From CADEFX01 sp050260355 (GTDB taxonomy: Bacteria > Pseudomonadota > Alphaproteobacteria > Rhizobiales > Hyphomicrobiaceae): a stretch of DNA of 39,925 nt. Positions 16,321 through 24,167 of this stretch are shown one piece after another; position 1 is the stretch's first letter, and the number at the start of each line of letters is the position of its first letter. The DNA is taken from the NCBI GenBank assembly GCA_050260355.1, contig JBLNBZ010000149.1, positions 1 to 39,925 on the forward strand, written 5' to 3'. The notes beneath the pieces were generated by a model. The model ran no database searches. It was given only the letters and a program-made list of their open reading frames with translations, and was not told where the DNA came from. The position numbers and the translations under genes are program-made.

Positions 16321-17499
16321 TCAATTGGCCACGATCAGGCAATCGAGGCCCATGCCGCGGAGCTTCGCGCACAGCGCGTTAGGCTCGCTGGCGTCTGCGA
16401 AAGGCCCAATGCGCACCCGATAGAAGGTGCCCATATTCCCGACCACCGTCTCGTCGACCTCGGGCTCGCGCGAGCCCAGAAGAATGGCCTGATCCTTCTT
16501 CAGCCGTGCGGCGACTGCCTGCGCCTCCTTCCGACTGCGTACGGCTGCAACCTGGACGCGATAGCCGCCGCCGTGCGCCTTCGGCGCCGGCTCCCTGGCC
16601 GCAGCCGTGCTCAGCGGCACCTCCTTCCGCGCCGATGCCGCCTGGCGCGTGGAGGCCCGCTGCTCGGAGATTTCCGTCCCGCTCGCCCAGGCCTCGCCGA
16701 TCGAGGACTGATGCGACTGAGGCGACACAGCGTAGGGATCAGGGCGAGACGACGCCTGGGATTGGGTGGGCTGCTTGCCGGCCGGGGTAGGTGGCTGCGA
16801 GCCGCCGAATAGGTTGGAGAAGAAATTCGACAAGCCGCCGGAGCCGGACTCGCTTGCGGAATTCTGCTCCGCCGCAGCTTGTTTCGTCACTGCCGGAGCC
16901 CGGCTCGCAGGCTCCTCGATCGGGGCTGCGACCTGGGGCTGCCGCTTTGCCGGCTGAGGCTCCGGCACCGCCGCCCTGCCGCTCTTCTTGGCGTCGGCGT
17001 CGGCCAGATCCAGCAGCCCCGCCGCTCGATAGGCCTCCGAGCGCGCGGCCAGCGCCATGGTGCGCTCGGCATCAGACAGGCCGCCCTTGAGCCATAGCGC
17101 GCTGGTCAGATCGGCGATGGCCTGAGCCGGCTTGCCTTGCTTTTGATGCGCCACGCCTCTGAGATAGAGCGCACGCGCCATCGTGCGCGGCTGCAGTCGC
17201 GTGCTCGAGAGAATGGAATTCAGCTGCTGCGCGGCGTGATCGGCCTTGCCGGCATTGAGCGCCTTTTCAGCGAGCTCGAGAAGCTTCGCGGCCTCGGCCG
17301 CATCGACGGGCTTCTTCTTGGCCTGAGCCTGCGCGTCCGCGCGCCCCGCCTCCGCCTCCTCGGCCGCATCGGAGCCTTGCGCAGCCTTGTCGGCTTGGCC
17401 CTTTTTGGCTGCGATCACCGGACCCTGGGCCGCATCGCACAGGAGGCCGCCCGCTGCCATGAGCAACGCCAGTGCCAGCGTCACGCAAGCGCGAGTCAT
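16321..17499 (-). CDS. secreted TPR and SPOR domain protein
   Basis: A 392-residue protein with a signal peptide (MTRACVTLALALLMAAGGLL, then CDAAQG; that Cys could be a lipidation site, although Leu-Leu-Cys is a poor lipobox). An Ala/Lys-rich charged stretch, one or two TPR-like helices (about 60-150, e.g. LYLRGVAHQKQGKPAQAIAD) and a long low-complexity Ser/Gln/Ala linker follow. The C-terminal SPOR domain (from GGGYRVQVAAVRSRKEAQAV through TFYRVRIGPFADASE) ends in a Cys pair, LCAKLRGMGLDC. SPOR domains bind peptidoglycan stripped of stem peptides at division sites. The ATG at 17499 is chosen because GGGGGA lies 7 nt upstream. It follows glmS on the same strand, 107 nt away. Confidence 0.82.
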   Translation of the reverse strand: MTRACVTLALALLMAAGGLLCDAAQGPVIAAKKGQADKAAQGSDAAEEAEAGRADAQAQAKKKPVDAAEAAKLLELAEKALNAGKADHAAQQLNSILSSTRLQPRTMARALYLRGVAHQKQGKPAQAIADLTSALWLKGGLSDAERTMALAARSEAYRAAGLLDLADADAKKSGRAAVPEPQPAKRQPQVAAPIEEPASRAPAVTKQAAAEQNSASESGSGGLSNFFSNLFGGSQPPTPAGKQPTQSQASSRPDPYAVSPQSHQSSIGEAWASGTEISEQRASTRQAASARKEVPLSTAAAREPAPKAHGGGYRVQVAAVRSRKEAQAVAARLKKDQAILLGSREPEVDETVVGNMGTFYRVRIGPFADASEPNALCAKLRGMGLDCLIVAN

Positions 17500-17557
17500 C
17501 CAGCCGTCCCCCAATCGCGTACCTTCTCTCGCCCCCCCGGCAATCGAAACCTACGTC

Positions 17558-17570
17558 AAAGCAGTGCTTT
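17558..17570. promoter_or_regulatory. short palindrome upstream of the TPR-SPOR gene
   Basis: AAAGCA-G-TGCTTT is a perfect 6+1+6 dyad, 59-71 nt upstream of the TPR-SPOR start and 37 nt beyond the glmS stop. The loop is too small for a terminator. It may be an operator of the SPOR gene, or chance. Confidence 0.25.
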
Positions 17571-17606
17571 AAGGCAATTCCGCGACAGACTTTACCCCAG
17601 CAATCC

Positions 17607-19427
17607 TTATTCCACAGTCACTGACTTGGCGAGGTTACGCGGCTGATCGACGTCGGTGCCGAGGAACGTCGCGGCATGGTAGGCGATCAGCTGCATGGGT
17701 ACCGCATAGAGCAGCGGCGTGGCGAAGGGGTGGATGGTGGGCACCCGGATATGGGCGGCGATCTCACAGCCCAGCACATTCGGATCGGCATTCGACACCA
17801 GGATGATGCGCCCGCCGCGTGCTGCCACCTCCTGCACGTTGGACACTGTCTTTTCGAACAAATCGTCCTCAGGCGCCACGACCACCACCGGAACGTTCTC
17901 GTCGATGAGGGCGATGGGGCCGTGCTTCAGCTCGCCTGCCGCATAGCCTTCGGCGTGAATGTAGGAGATTTCCTTGAGCTTCAGCGCGCCTTCCAGTGCC
18001 ACCGGGTAGCTCATGCCGCGCCCCAGGTAGAGCACGTCGCGAGCCTTGGACAGCCAGTGCGCCAGCTCCTCGTAGCGGCGATCGTCACGCAGGATGGTGG
18101 AGATATGGCGCGGCACCTCGGTCAGCGCGCGCACGAGGTCCTTCTCCTTGTCGGCGTCGAGCTTGCCGCGGGCGCGCGCCATGGCCAGCGCCAGACATGC
18201 CAGCGTCGAAAGCTGGCAGGTGAACGCCTTGGTCGAGGCAACCCCAATCTCGGGGCCGGCCAGCGTCGGCAGGATGGCATCGCTTTCGCGCGCTATGGTC
18301 GACGTGCGCACGTTGACGATCGACACGATCCGCTGCGCGTTCGCCTTCCAATAGCGCAGCGTCGCCAGCGTGTCGGCCGTCTCGCCTGACTGCGAGACGA
18401 ACACGGCGAGACCGCCCTCGGGCAGCGGCGCCTCGCGGTAGCGCAGCTCCGAGGCGATGTCGATCTCGACCGGCACGCGAGCGAAGCGCTCGAGCCAGTA
18501 CTTGGCAACGAGCCCCGCGTAATAGGCGGTGCCGCAGGCGGAGATGGTGACGCGGCTGACCTTGGCCAGATCGATGCCGAGATCGGGGAAATTCACGCGG
18601 CCCGCCGCCATGTCGATGTAGTTGGTCAGCGTATGGCTGATGACCTCGGGCTGCTCATGGATCTCCTTGAGCATGAAATGCTTGTGGTTGCCCTTGTCGA
18701 CCAGGAAGCCCGATGCCGACGACGTGATCTCCGGCCGATCCACGCGCCGTCCGGCCCGATCGCGGATCTCGACTGAGCTGCGCGACAGGATCGCCCAGTC
18801 GCCTTCCTCGAGGTAGGTGATGCGGCTCGTGAACGGCGCCAGCGCAATGGCGTCCGAGCCCAGGAACATCTCGCCGTCCCCGTGGCCCACGGCGAGCGGA
18901 CTTCCCTCGCGGGCGCCGATCATCAGGTCGTCGTGGCCCGAGAAGATGATGGCCAGCGCAAAAGCGCCCCGCAGGCGGCCGAGCACGCGCCGCGTCGCCT
19001 CGACAGGATCTGCGCCATTGCGCATCTCGTAGGTGATGAGCTGCGCGACCACCTCGGTATCGGTGTCGCTCTCGAAGCTGACGCCGGCGCGCAGCAGCTC
19101 GTCCTTGAGCTCGCGGAAATTCTCGATGATGCCGTTATGCACGACGGAGACCTTGTCCGTCATGTGCGGATGGGCGTTGCGCTCGTTGGGTGCACCGTGC
19201 GTGGCCCAGCGCGTGTGGCCGATGCCGGCGCGGCCCTTGAGGGGCTCCGCCGTCAGGCGGTCGGCGAGATTGCGCAGCTTGCCTTCGGCGCGACGCCGCT
19301 CCAGGTGACCGTTCTCCACGGTCGCCACGCCGGCCGAGTCATAGCCGCGATACTCGAGCCGCTTCAGCGCATCGACGAGGTCGACGGCGACCGGCTTGCT
19401 ACCGAGAATGCCGACTATTCCGCACAT
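17607..19427 (-). CDS. glmS: glutamine-fructose-6-phosphate aminotransferase (isomerizing)
   Basis: A 606-residue enzyme making glucosamine-6-phosphate from fructose-6-phosphate and glutamine, the first step to UDP-GlcNAc. The N-terminal glutamine amidotransferase type II domain starts with MCGIVGILG, with Cys2 as nucleophile after Met removal, and contains GIGHTRWATHG and HNGIIENF. Two SIS domains follow (SACGTAYYAG, VFVSQSGETADTLATLR and EIGVASTKAFTCQL). The end IAYHAATFLGTDVDQPRNLAKSVTVE-type block is the GlmS C-terminal signature. It lies 88 nt downstream of glmU on the same strand, an operon arrangement. GAGGA precedes the ATG by about 9 nt. No glmS-ribozyme-like element is apparent in the 88-nt leader. 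Confidence 0.97.
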   Translation of the reverse strand: MCGIVGILGSKPVAVDLVDALKRLEYRGYDSAGVATVENGHLERRRAEGKLRNLADRLTAEPLKGRAGIGHTRWATHGAPNERNAHPHMTDKVSVVHNGIIENFRELKDELLRAGVSFESDTDTEVVAQLITYEMRNGADPVEATRRVLGRLRGAFALAIIFSGHDDLMIGAREGSPLAVGHGDGEMFLGSDAIALAPFTSRITYLEEGDWAILSRSSVEIRDRAGRRVDRPEITSSASGFLVDKGNHKHFMLKEIHEQPEVISHTLTNYIDMAAGRVNFPDLGIDLAKVSRVTISACGTAYYAGLVAKYWLERFARVPVEIDIASELRYREAPLPEGGLAVFVSQSGETADTLATLRYWKANAQRIVSIVNVRTSTIARESDAILPTLAGPEIGVASTKAFTCQLSTLACLALAMARARGKLDADKEKDLVRALTEVPRHISTILRDDRRYEELAHWLSKARDVLYLGRGMSYPVALEGALKLKEISYIHAEGYAAGELKHGPIALIDENVPVVVVAPEDDLFEKTVSNVQEVAARGGRIILVSNADPNVLGCEIAAHIRVPTIHPFATPLLYAVPMQLIAYHAATFLGTDVDQPRNLAKSVTVE

Positions 19428-19515
19428 GATCGAAAGTCCTCAGCGATTCGCGAGCGTGGCATGGAGACGTAAACTTTGCTTTCCATTGCTACAACTCAAG
19501 TTCTGTTACACTGGT

Positions 19516-20919
19516 TTACTCACCGGCCGCGGTCTTCTTCTTCTCTGATTTTCGCCGCTCCATGAGCGAGCGAAATTTCGCCACCCATCCGGGACGATCG
19601 CTCCGCTCCCCGCGAACCACGGCAAGCGATCCTGCCTCGACATCGCGTCCCGAAATGACACTGCCGGCGCCGACGTAGGCGTTGTCGCCGACGCGGACCG
19701 GCGCGACGAGCGCAGTGTTGGAGCCGATGAAGGCGCCCGCCCCGATGTCGGTGTGCGACTTGGTAAAGCCATCGTAATTGCAGGTGATCGTCCCCGCTCC
19801 GACGTTGGCGCGCGCCCCGACGCGCGCATCGCCGATGTACGTCAGATGATTGGCCTTGGCGCCCTCCTCGATGAGCGCGTTCTTGATCTCGACGAAATTG
19901 CCGATGTGCGCATCCTTGCCGATGTCCGCGCCCGGACGCAGCCTGGCAAAGGGTCCGATCACAGCGCCCTTGCGCACGCGAACCTCGCCCTTGCCCTGAC
20001 CGTCGGTGCCTTCGAGGTGACAGTTGGCCTTGATCGTCACGCCATCCTCGATGATGACGCCGGGCCCCAGGAAAACATTGGGCTCGATCACGACATCACG
20101 GCCGATCACCGTGTCATGGCTGAGCCAAACCGTATCCGGCGCGATCAGCGTGGCGCCCTCGCGCATGACGGCCAAGCGCGCCCGGCGCTGCCAGATCGCC
20201 TCGGCTGCAGCCAGTTGGTCGCGCGAGTTGATGCCCAGCACCTCCTCCTCGGCGCAGCGCATGGCGGAGACCGGCATCCCCTTCCCGCGCGCCGCCGCAA
20301 TCGCATCGGTAAGGTAGTACTCGCCTTTCGCATTGGACCTGCCGATCTGTCCGAGGAGGGAGACCAGATCGGGTGTGCGGAAGGCCATCACACCTGAGTT
20401 GCACAGACGGACCTGACGCTCGGCCTCGCTCGCATCGCCATGCTCGCGAATGGCCGTCACCGCGCCGGATCCATCCATCAGCAGCCGGCCGTAGCCGGTC
20501 GGGTCGGCTGCCTCGAAGCCGAGCACGGCAACGCCCGCGGGACTTGCCAGGGACTGGCGCAGTGCGAGGATCGTTTCGGGACGCAACAGAGGTGTATCGG
20601 CAAACAGGACGACCACGTCGCCCCGATGCGTCTCGAGCGCACCGCGGGCCGCCAGCACCGCATGGGCCGTGCCGAGCCGCTCCTCCTGCACGAAGATGTC
20701 CGCGTCCGGCGCCAGCCGCCTGGTCTCCCGAACCACATCCTCCATCGCCGGCCCGACCACGACCGCCAGGCGGTCGGCCTTGACCGCGTGTCCCAGCGCC
20801 AGCGCATGGCCGAGCAACGTCCGGCCGGCAAGCCGATGCAGGACCTTCGGGCGCGCGGACTTCATCCGGGTGCCCTTGCCGGCGGCGAGAATGACGAGCA
20901 TCAGTGGATGCTGATCCAT
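19516..20919 (-). CDS. glmU: bifunctional GlmU (GlcNAc-1-P uridyltransferase / GlcN-1-P acetyltransferase)
   Basis: A 467-residue enzyme for the last two steps of UDP-GlcNAc synthesis. The N-terminal nucleotidyltransferase domain has VILAAGKGTRMKSARPKVLH (residues 9-28), LFADTPLLRPETI and the NSGVMAF block. From about residue 255 a left-handed beta-helix of hexapeptide repeats follows (IGRDVVIEPNVFLGPGVIIE, then IGNFVEIKNALIEEGAKANH with the acetyltransferase-site region, and IGAGAFIGSNTALVAPV). The tail is Lys/Arg-rich. The ATG at 20919 has AGGAG 5 nt upstream; an open extension to 21006 lacks one. It is the first gene of a glmU-glmS unit. Length fits the family (about 455). Confidence 0.96.
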   Translation of the reverse strand: MDQHPLMLVILAAGKGTRMKSARPKVLHRLAGRTLLGHALALGHAVKADRLAVVVGPAMEDVVRETRRLAPDADIFVQEERLGTAHAVLAARGALETHRGDVVVLFADTPLLRPETILALRQSLASPAGVAVLGFEAADPTGYGRLLMDGSGAVTAIREHGDASEAERQVRLCNSGVMAFRTPDLVSLLGQIGRSNAKGEYYLTDAIAAARGKGMPVSAMRCAEEEVLGINSRDQLAAAEAIWQRRARLAVMREGATLIAPDTVWLSHDTVIGRDVVIEPNVFLGPGVIIEDGVTIKANCHLEGTDGQGKGEVRVRKGAVIGPFARLRPGADIGKDAHIGNFVEIKNALIEEGAKANHLTYIGDARVGARANVGAGTITCNYDGFTKSHTDIGAGAFIGSNTALVAPVRVGDNAYVGAGSVISGRDVEAGSLAVVRGERSDRPGWVAKFRSLMERRKSEKKKTAAGE

Positions 20920-21273
20920 GCGGTCTCCTGCGCAATGCCACGCGGTTGTAGAGCTTACCATGACGCGGGAACTGCGGCCGTCGGGGACGGCGCTCAGCAT
21001 CAGCAAGTCCCGTGCCGACCGGAAACTGTCTGATGCGAGGGTTCATGGCAAGGAACCGCGCGCGGCATTCACTCGGCAACCGGCCGGAACTGAGACCAAT
21101 GTGCCGGCTGTCCACAGCAACCAGGATTGGTCCAACCCCTCCGAGTTGACCCGGACACCTGACTCGCGGAAGCATTCAGTCCTGATTCGCCGATATTTTT
21201 TCCTGACGTACGGCATGGCGGCCAGAAGCGGGGGGACGTGCAGGAGGTCGTAGCGAACGATGGGGGATGTGTG
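20920..21273. other. 354-nt divergent noncoding gap upstream of glmU and the coiled-coil SPOR-like gene
   Basis: The gap must hold promoters for glmU (leftward) and the membrane protein starting at 21274 (rightward). I see a TTGACC that could be a rightward -35 at 21146-21151, but no -10 at the usual distance. A small TTGG-T-CCAA dyad lies at 21127-21135, and there is an AT-rich patch at 21191-21202. I see no RNA gene, repeat or conserved ORF. Confidence 0.35.
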
Positions 21274-22236
21274 ATGCCATCGCAAACGGGAGTTGCTGGC
21301 CGCACCGGTCGTCTGACCGCGCTTTATGTTGCAATTTGGGGCGTTCTGGCAGTGGGTGCCGCGCTCTATCTCGGCGGCCTCGCGATACGGGCCGACCTCC
21401 TTCCCAGCCTCACTGCGCAAATCAGCACACAAGCCCAGACCGCGCAGACGAGCGAGCCCGACGTCGCACGCGCCATAAGCCAGGTGGAAGGGCTCGGCCG
21501 GTCGGTGGCCGACCTCAGAGCCGAGGTCGGCAACGTCAAGGAGGCGCTGGCCAGGCAGGACGAGCGGGTGCGTGAGGTCCCTTCGTTGAAGGCCGAGGTA
21601 GGCGAGATCAAGACGGCGCTCGCCGGGCAGGAGGAGCGTCAGCGCAATCTGTCCGGCCGGCTGGCGGCATTCGAGGCGCAGGCCATGGCCCATGCGGCAG
21701 CCACCCAGGCCGCTGCCGTGCAGCCATCGGTCAGCCATGGCGCGGCGGGAGGGATCGTCACGGGCAGCGTCGAGGAGCGCGCCGATCCGGCAGCACGCAT
21801 GGAGCCCAAGGCGGCCAAGCCCAGCGACGAGCACAAAGCAACCAAGGCGAGCGAGGACCCCAAACCAACCAAAGCCAGCGAGCCCCGCTCCGTCGAGCGT
21901 AAGCCGGCGATACAGCAGACGGCGTCGGCAAGTGCTGTGCCGCCCTTCGGTCCGGCCAAGGTGGTCGCGCTGAGCGGCCCGGTGGCGCTGCAGCTCGGAA
22001 CAGGCTCCTCTCCCGATGATCTCCGCCTGAAATGGTTGCGCCTCACCAGCAGCAGCGGCGGGATGCTGCAGCGCTTCGAGCCGCGCTACGCCGAGAGCAA
22101 GGGCGGCGCCGCGCCGCTCTACCGGCTCATCATCGGACCGATCGCCAACTCCGATGAGGCGTCGCGGCTTTGCAACCAGCTCAAGGCCAAAAAGCTGAGC
22201 TGCTCCGTTACAGCGGTGGCGGGCCAGCCGCTCTGA
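21274..22236 (+). CDS. single-pass membrane protein with coiled coil and SPOR-like C-terminus
   Basis: A 320-residue protein. A short cytosolic tail is followed by one membrane helix (about residues 15-38, LYVAIWGVLAVGAALYLGGL). A heptad-rich coiled coil spans about 55-130 with two related blocks (EVGNVKEALARQDERVREV and EVGEIKTALAGQEERQRNL). Then comes a Lys/Ala/Pro/Glu low-complexity linker with the near-repeat KATKASEDPKPTKASEP. The last 70 residues look SPOR-like (LYRLIIGPIANSDEASRLC ending LKAKKLSCSV), with a Cys pair as in the TPR-SPOR protein. The ATG at 21274 has GGGGGA 6 nt upstream; a GTG at 21238 is less likely. An FtsN-like topology suggests a divisome or peptidoglycan role, which is inference. 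It diverges from glmU. Confidence 0.72.
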   Translation: MPSQTGVAGRTGRLTALYVAIWGVLAVGAALYLGGLAIRADLLPSLTAQISTQAQTAQTSEPDVARAISQVEGLGRSVADLRAEVGNVKEALARQDERVREVPSLKAEVGEIKTALAGQEERQRNLSGRLAAFEAQAMAHAAATQAAAVQPSVSHGAAGGIVTGSVEERADPAARMEPKAAKPSDEHKATKASEDPKPTKASEPRSVERKPAIQQTASASAVPPFGPAKVVALSGPVALQLGTGSSPDDLRLKWLRLTSSSGGMLQRFEPRYAESKGGAAPLYRLIIGPIANSDEASRLCNQLKAKKLSCSVTAVAGQPL

Positions 22237-22298
22237 CGCGCGCCGCGATCGGTCCCCTCCGCGTACGAGGGTGGGGGGCGGGTCGCGCGCTGTTCAGT

Positions 22299-23084
22299 TT
22301 ACAGCTCTGGCGCCTTGAACGTATCGCACTTCGCCAGCTCACCCGTCTCCAAACCGCGGCGGAACCAGCGTATCCGTTGCTCAGACGTGCCATGGGTGAA
22401 GGAATCGGGCACGACGGTGCCCTGCATCCGGCGCTGCATGACGTCATTGCCGAGCGCGGTTGCCGCCGCAAGCGCGGCCTCGACATCGCCGGCTTCCAGC
22501 ATGTGATGCTTCTGGTCGGTCACGTGGGCCCAGATGCCGGCGAGGCAATCCGCCTGCAACTCCACCCGCATCGACAGCGCATTGCGCTCCCTTTCGGATA
22601 GCGTCTTCTCGAGCTTGCCCACCTTGGCCGAGATGCCGAGCAGTGTTTGCACGTGGTGCCCAATCTCATGCGCGAGGACGTAGGCTTGCGCGAAATCTGC
22701 CGCCGATCCACCCATCGCGGCCAGATCGCTGAAGAAGCGGGTGTCCAGATAGACCTTTCGATCACCTTCGCAATAGAAGGAACCGGAAGCGGCAGTCTCC
22801 AATCCACAGGCGGTCGAGACAACCGATGCAAACAGCACGAGCTTGGGCTCCTGGTAGCGCTGTCCAAAACTGCTGAAGACCTGCTTCCAGGCTTCCTCGG
22901 TCGCTCCCAGGACGCGTGCCAGGAATTCCGTGTCGCGTGCCATCCTCGCCGGGGCGGACTTCCTGGTCGTCGGCTCGGACATCTGAGCAAGCGAGGTGCT
23001 ACAGGCACCCCAAAGTACGCCGCAAATCGCCAGCGCTACACCCCAGCGCTCCGCGCCCGATCTGAAAGGATGAGGAGGCCCCAC
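22299..23084 (-). CDS. YpfJ-type neutral zinc metallopeptidase, exported paralogue
   Basis: A 261-residue member of the PF04228 zinc metallopeptidase family. The metal site is LAHEIGHHVQTLLG (HExxH), with the family blocks FGQRYQEPKLVLF, FYCEGDRKVYLD, VELQADCLAGIWA and VVPDSFTHGTSEQRIRWFRRG. Instead of a membrane anchor of the usual type it has an N-terminal hydrophobic segment, LAICGVLWGACSTSLAQ, that reads as a signal peptide, possibly lipoprotein-like but with an imperfect lipobox. The frame begins with a GTG at 23084, only 15 nt after its paralogue, so translational coupling is likely. No good ATG is available before the signal segment. Substrate unknown. Confidence 0.82.
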   Translation of the reverse strand: MGPPHPFRSGAERWGVALAICGVLWGACSTSLAQMSEPTTRKSAPARMARDTEFLARVLGATEEAWKQVFSSFGQRYQEPKLVLFASVVSTACGLETAASGSFYCEGDRKVYLDTRFFSDLAAMGGSAADFAQAYVLAHEIGHHVQTLLGISAKVGKLEKTLSERERNALSMRVELQADCLAGIWAHVTDQKHHMLEAGDVEAALAAATALGNDVMQRRMQGTVVPDSFTHGTSEQRIRWFRRGLETGELAKCDTFKAPEL

Positions 23085-23099
23085 GGCGCGCCGATCGGC

Positions 23100-24074
23100 T
23101 CAGAGGGCCGACGCGTTGAACGTATCGCACTGCTGGATCTGGCCCGAGTCGAGACCGCGCTTGAACCAGCGGATGCGCTGGGCCGACGACCCGTGCGTGA
23201 AGGCATCGGGCACGACGCGCCCCATGGTCCGGCGCTGAATCGTGTCATCGCCGATCGCCTGCGCAGCGTTGAGGCCCTCCTCCACATCGCCCGGCTGCAG
23301 CCGGTTCTTGAGCTGATTGTTGAGCGCAGCCCACACGCCGGCGAGACAATCCGCCTGCAGCTCCATGCGCACCTGCAGCTGATTGGCTTCGAGCTCCGAC
23401 ATGCGCGACTTCAGGCGCTGCACCTGCTCGGCGACGCCGAGCAGCGTCTGCACATGATGTCCGACCTCATGTGCCACCACGTACGCCTGCGCGAAATCGC
23501 CGGGCGCGTTGAAGCGGCGCTTGAGCTCGTCATAAAAGGCCAGGTCGATGTAGACCTTCCGATCCAATGGGCAATAGAACGGCCCCATGGCAGACTGACC
23601 TGTTCCGCACGCGGTATCAAACGCGCCGCTGAACAGCACGAGCTTGGGCTCCTGATAGCGCTTGCCGAACGACTGGAAGACTCGGGCCCAAACGTCCTCC
23701 GTGTCCGCCAGCACGTGGCTGACGAATTTCTTCATCTCGTCGTTGCCGGTCACGCGCGTGCCGGTGCCGGGCATGCCGGGCAGCTCGAACGGCGAGCGAC
23801 CCTGACCCGCGCCGGGATCCATGCGCGGCAATTGGGGCATGCCGCCGCCGGGTCCCGCTCCATCACGCAGCAGATCGAGCGGATTGATGCCGAACAGCAG
23901 CATGATCGCGCCGATAATGATGAGCGTGGTCAGGCTGAAGCCGCCGCGCCCGCCCACCGGAATCGGGATTTGCATGCCACCGCGGCCACCTGGAAAGCCG
24001 AAGCCTCCACCACCGCTTTCGGAACGCCGGTCTTCGACGTTCTTGCTTTCCCGATCGCTATCGCCGTACCGCAT
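23100..24074 (-). CDS. ypfJ: YpfJ-type neutral zinc metallopeptidase, membrane-anchored
   Basis: A 324-residue protein with the usual YpfJ layout. A charged, Gly-rich cytosolic start (residues 1-45, RRSESGGGGFGFPGGRGG) is followed by one membrane helix (about 46-66, LTTLIIIGAIMLLFGI), a Gly/Pro linker, and the metallopeptidase domain with VAHEVGHHVQTLLGVAEQVQ (HExxH), FYCPLDRKVYIDLAF, MELQADCLAGVWAALNNQ and VVPDAFTHGSSAQRIRWFKRG. It ends QCDTFNASAL, closely matching QCDTF-type ends of its downstream paralogue. Family members are poorly characterised and the substrate is unknown. The gene is first of the pair. A 93-nt gap precedes it, after the malonyl-CoA decarboxylase stop. Confidence 0.88.
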   Translation of the reverse strand: MRYGDSDRESKNVEDRRSESGGGGFGFPGGRGGMQIPIPVGGRGGFSLTTLIIIGAIMLLFGINPLDLLRDGAGPGGGMPQLPRMDPGAGQGRSPFELPGMPGTGTRVTGNDEMKKFVSHVLADTEDVWARVFQSFGKRYQEPKLVLFSGAFDTACGTGQSAMGPFYCPLDRKVYIDLAFYDELKRRFNAPGDFAQAYVVAHEVGHHVQTLLGVAEQVQRLKSRMSELEANQLQVRMELQADCLAGVWAALNNQLKNRLQPGDVEEGLNAAQAIGDDTIQRRTMGRVVPDAFTHGSSAQRIRWFKRGLDSGQIQQCDTFNASAL

Positions 24075-24167
24075 CCAGACCTCTCAGGCGCCGCAGCGGC
24101 CCACCCTCGCGAGACCCGTCCCTCGTCACTTGAGCACGGGCGCTACGCCGCCACAAGAGGCGTCGGA

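Noticed and set aside
19428..19515. glmS ribozyme in the glmU-glmS gap
   Set aside because: The 88-nt leader is too short, and I see none of the expected pseudoknot pairing. The ribozyme is known from Gram-positive bacteria.
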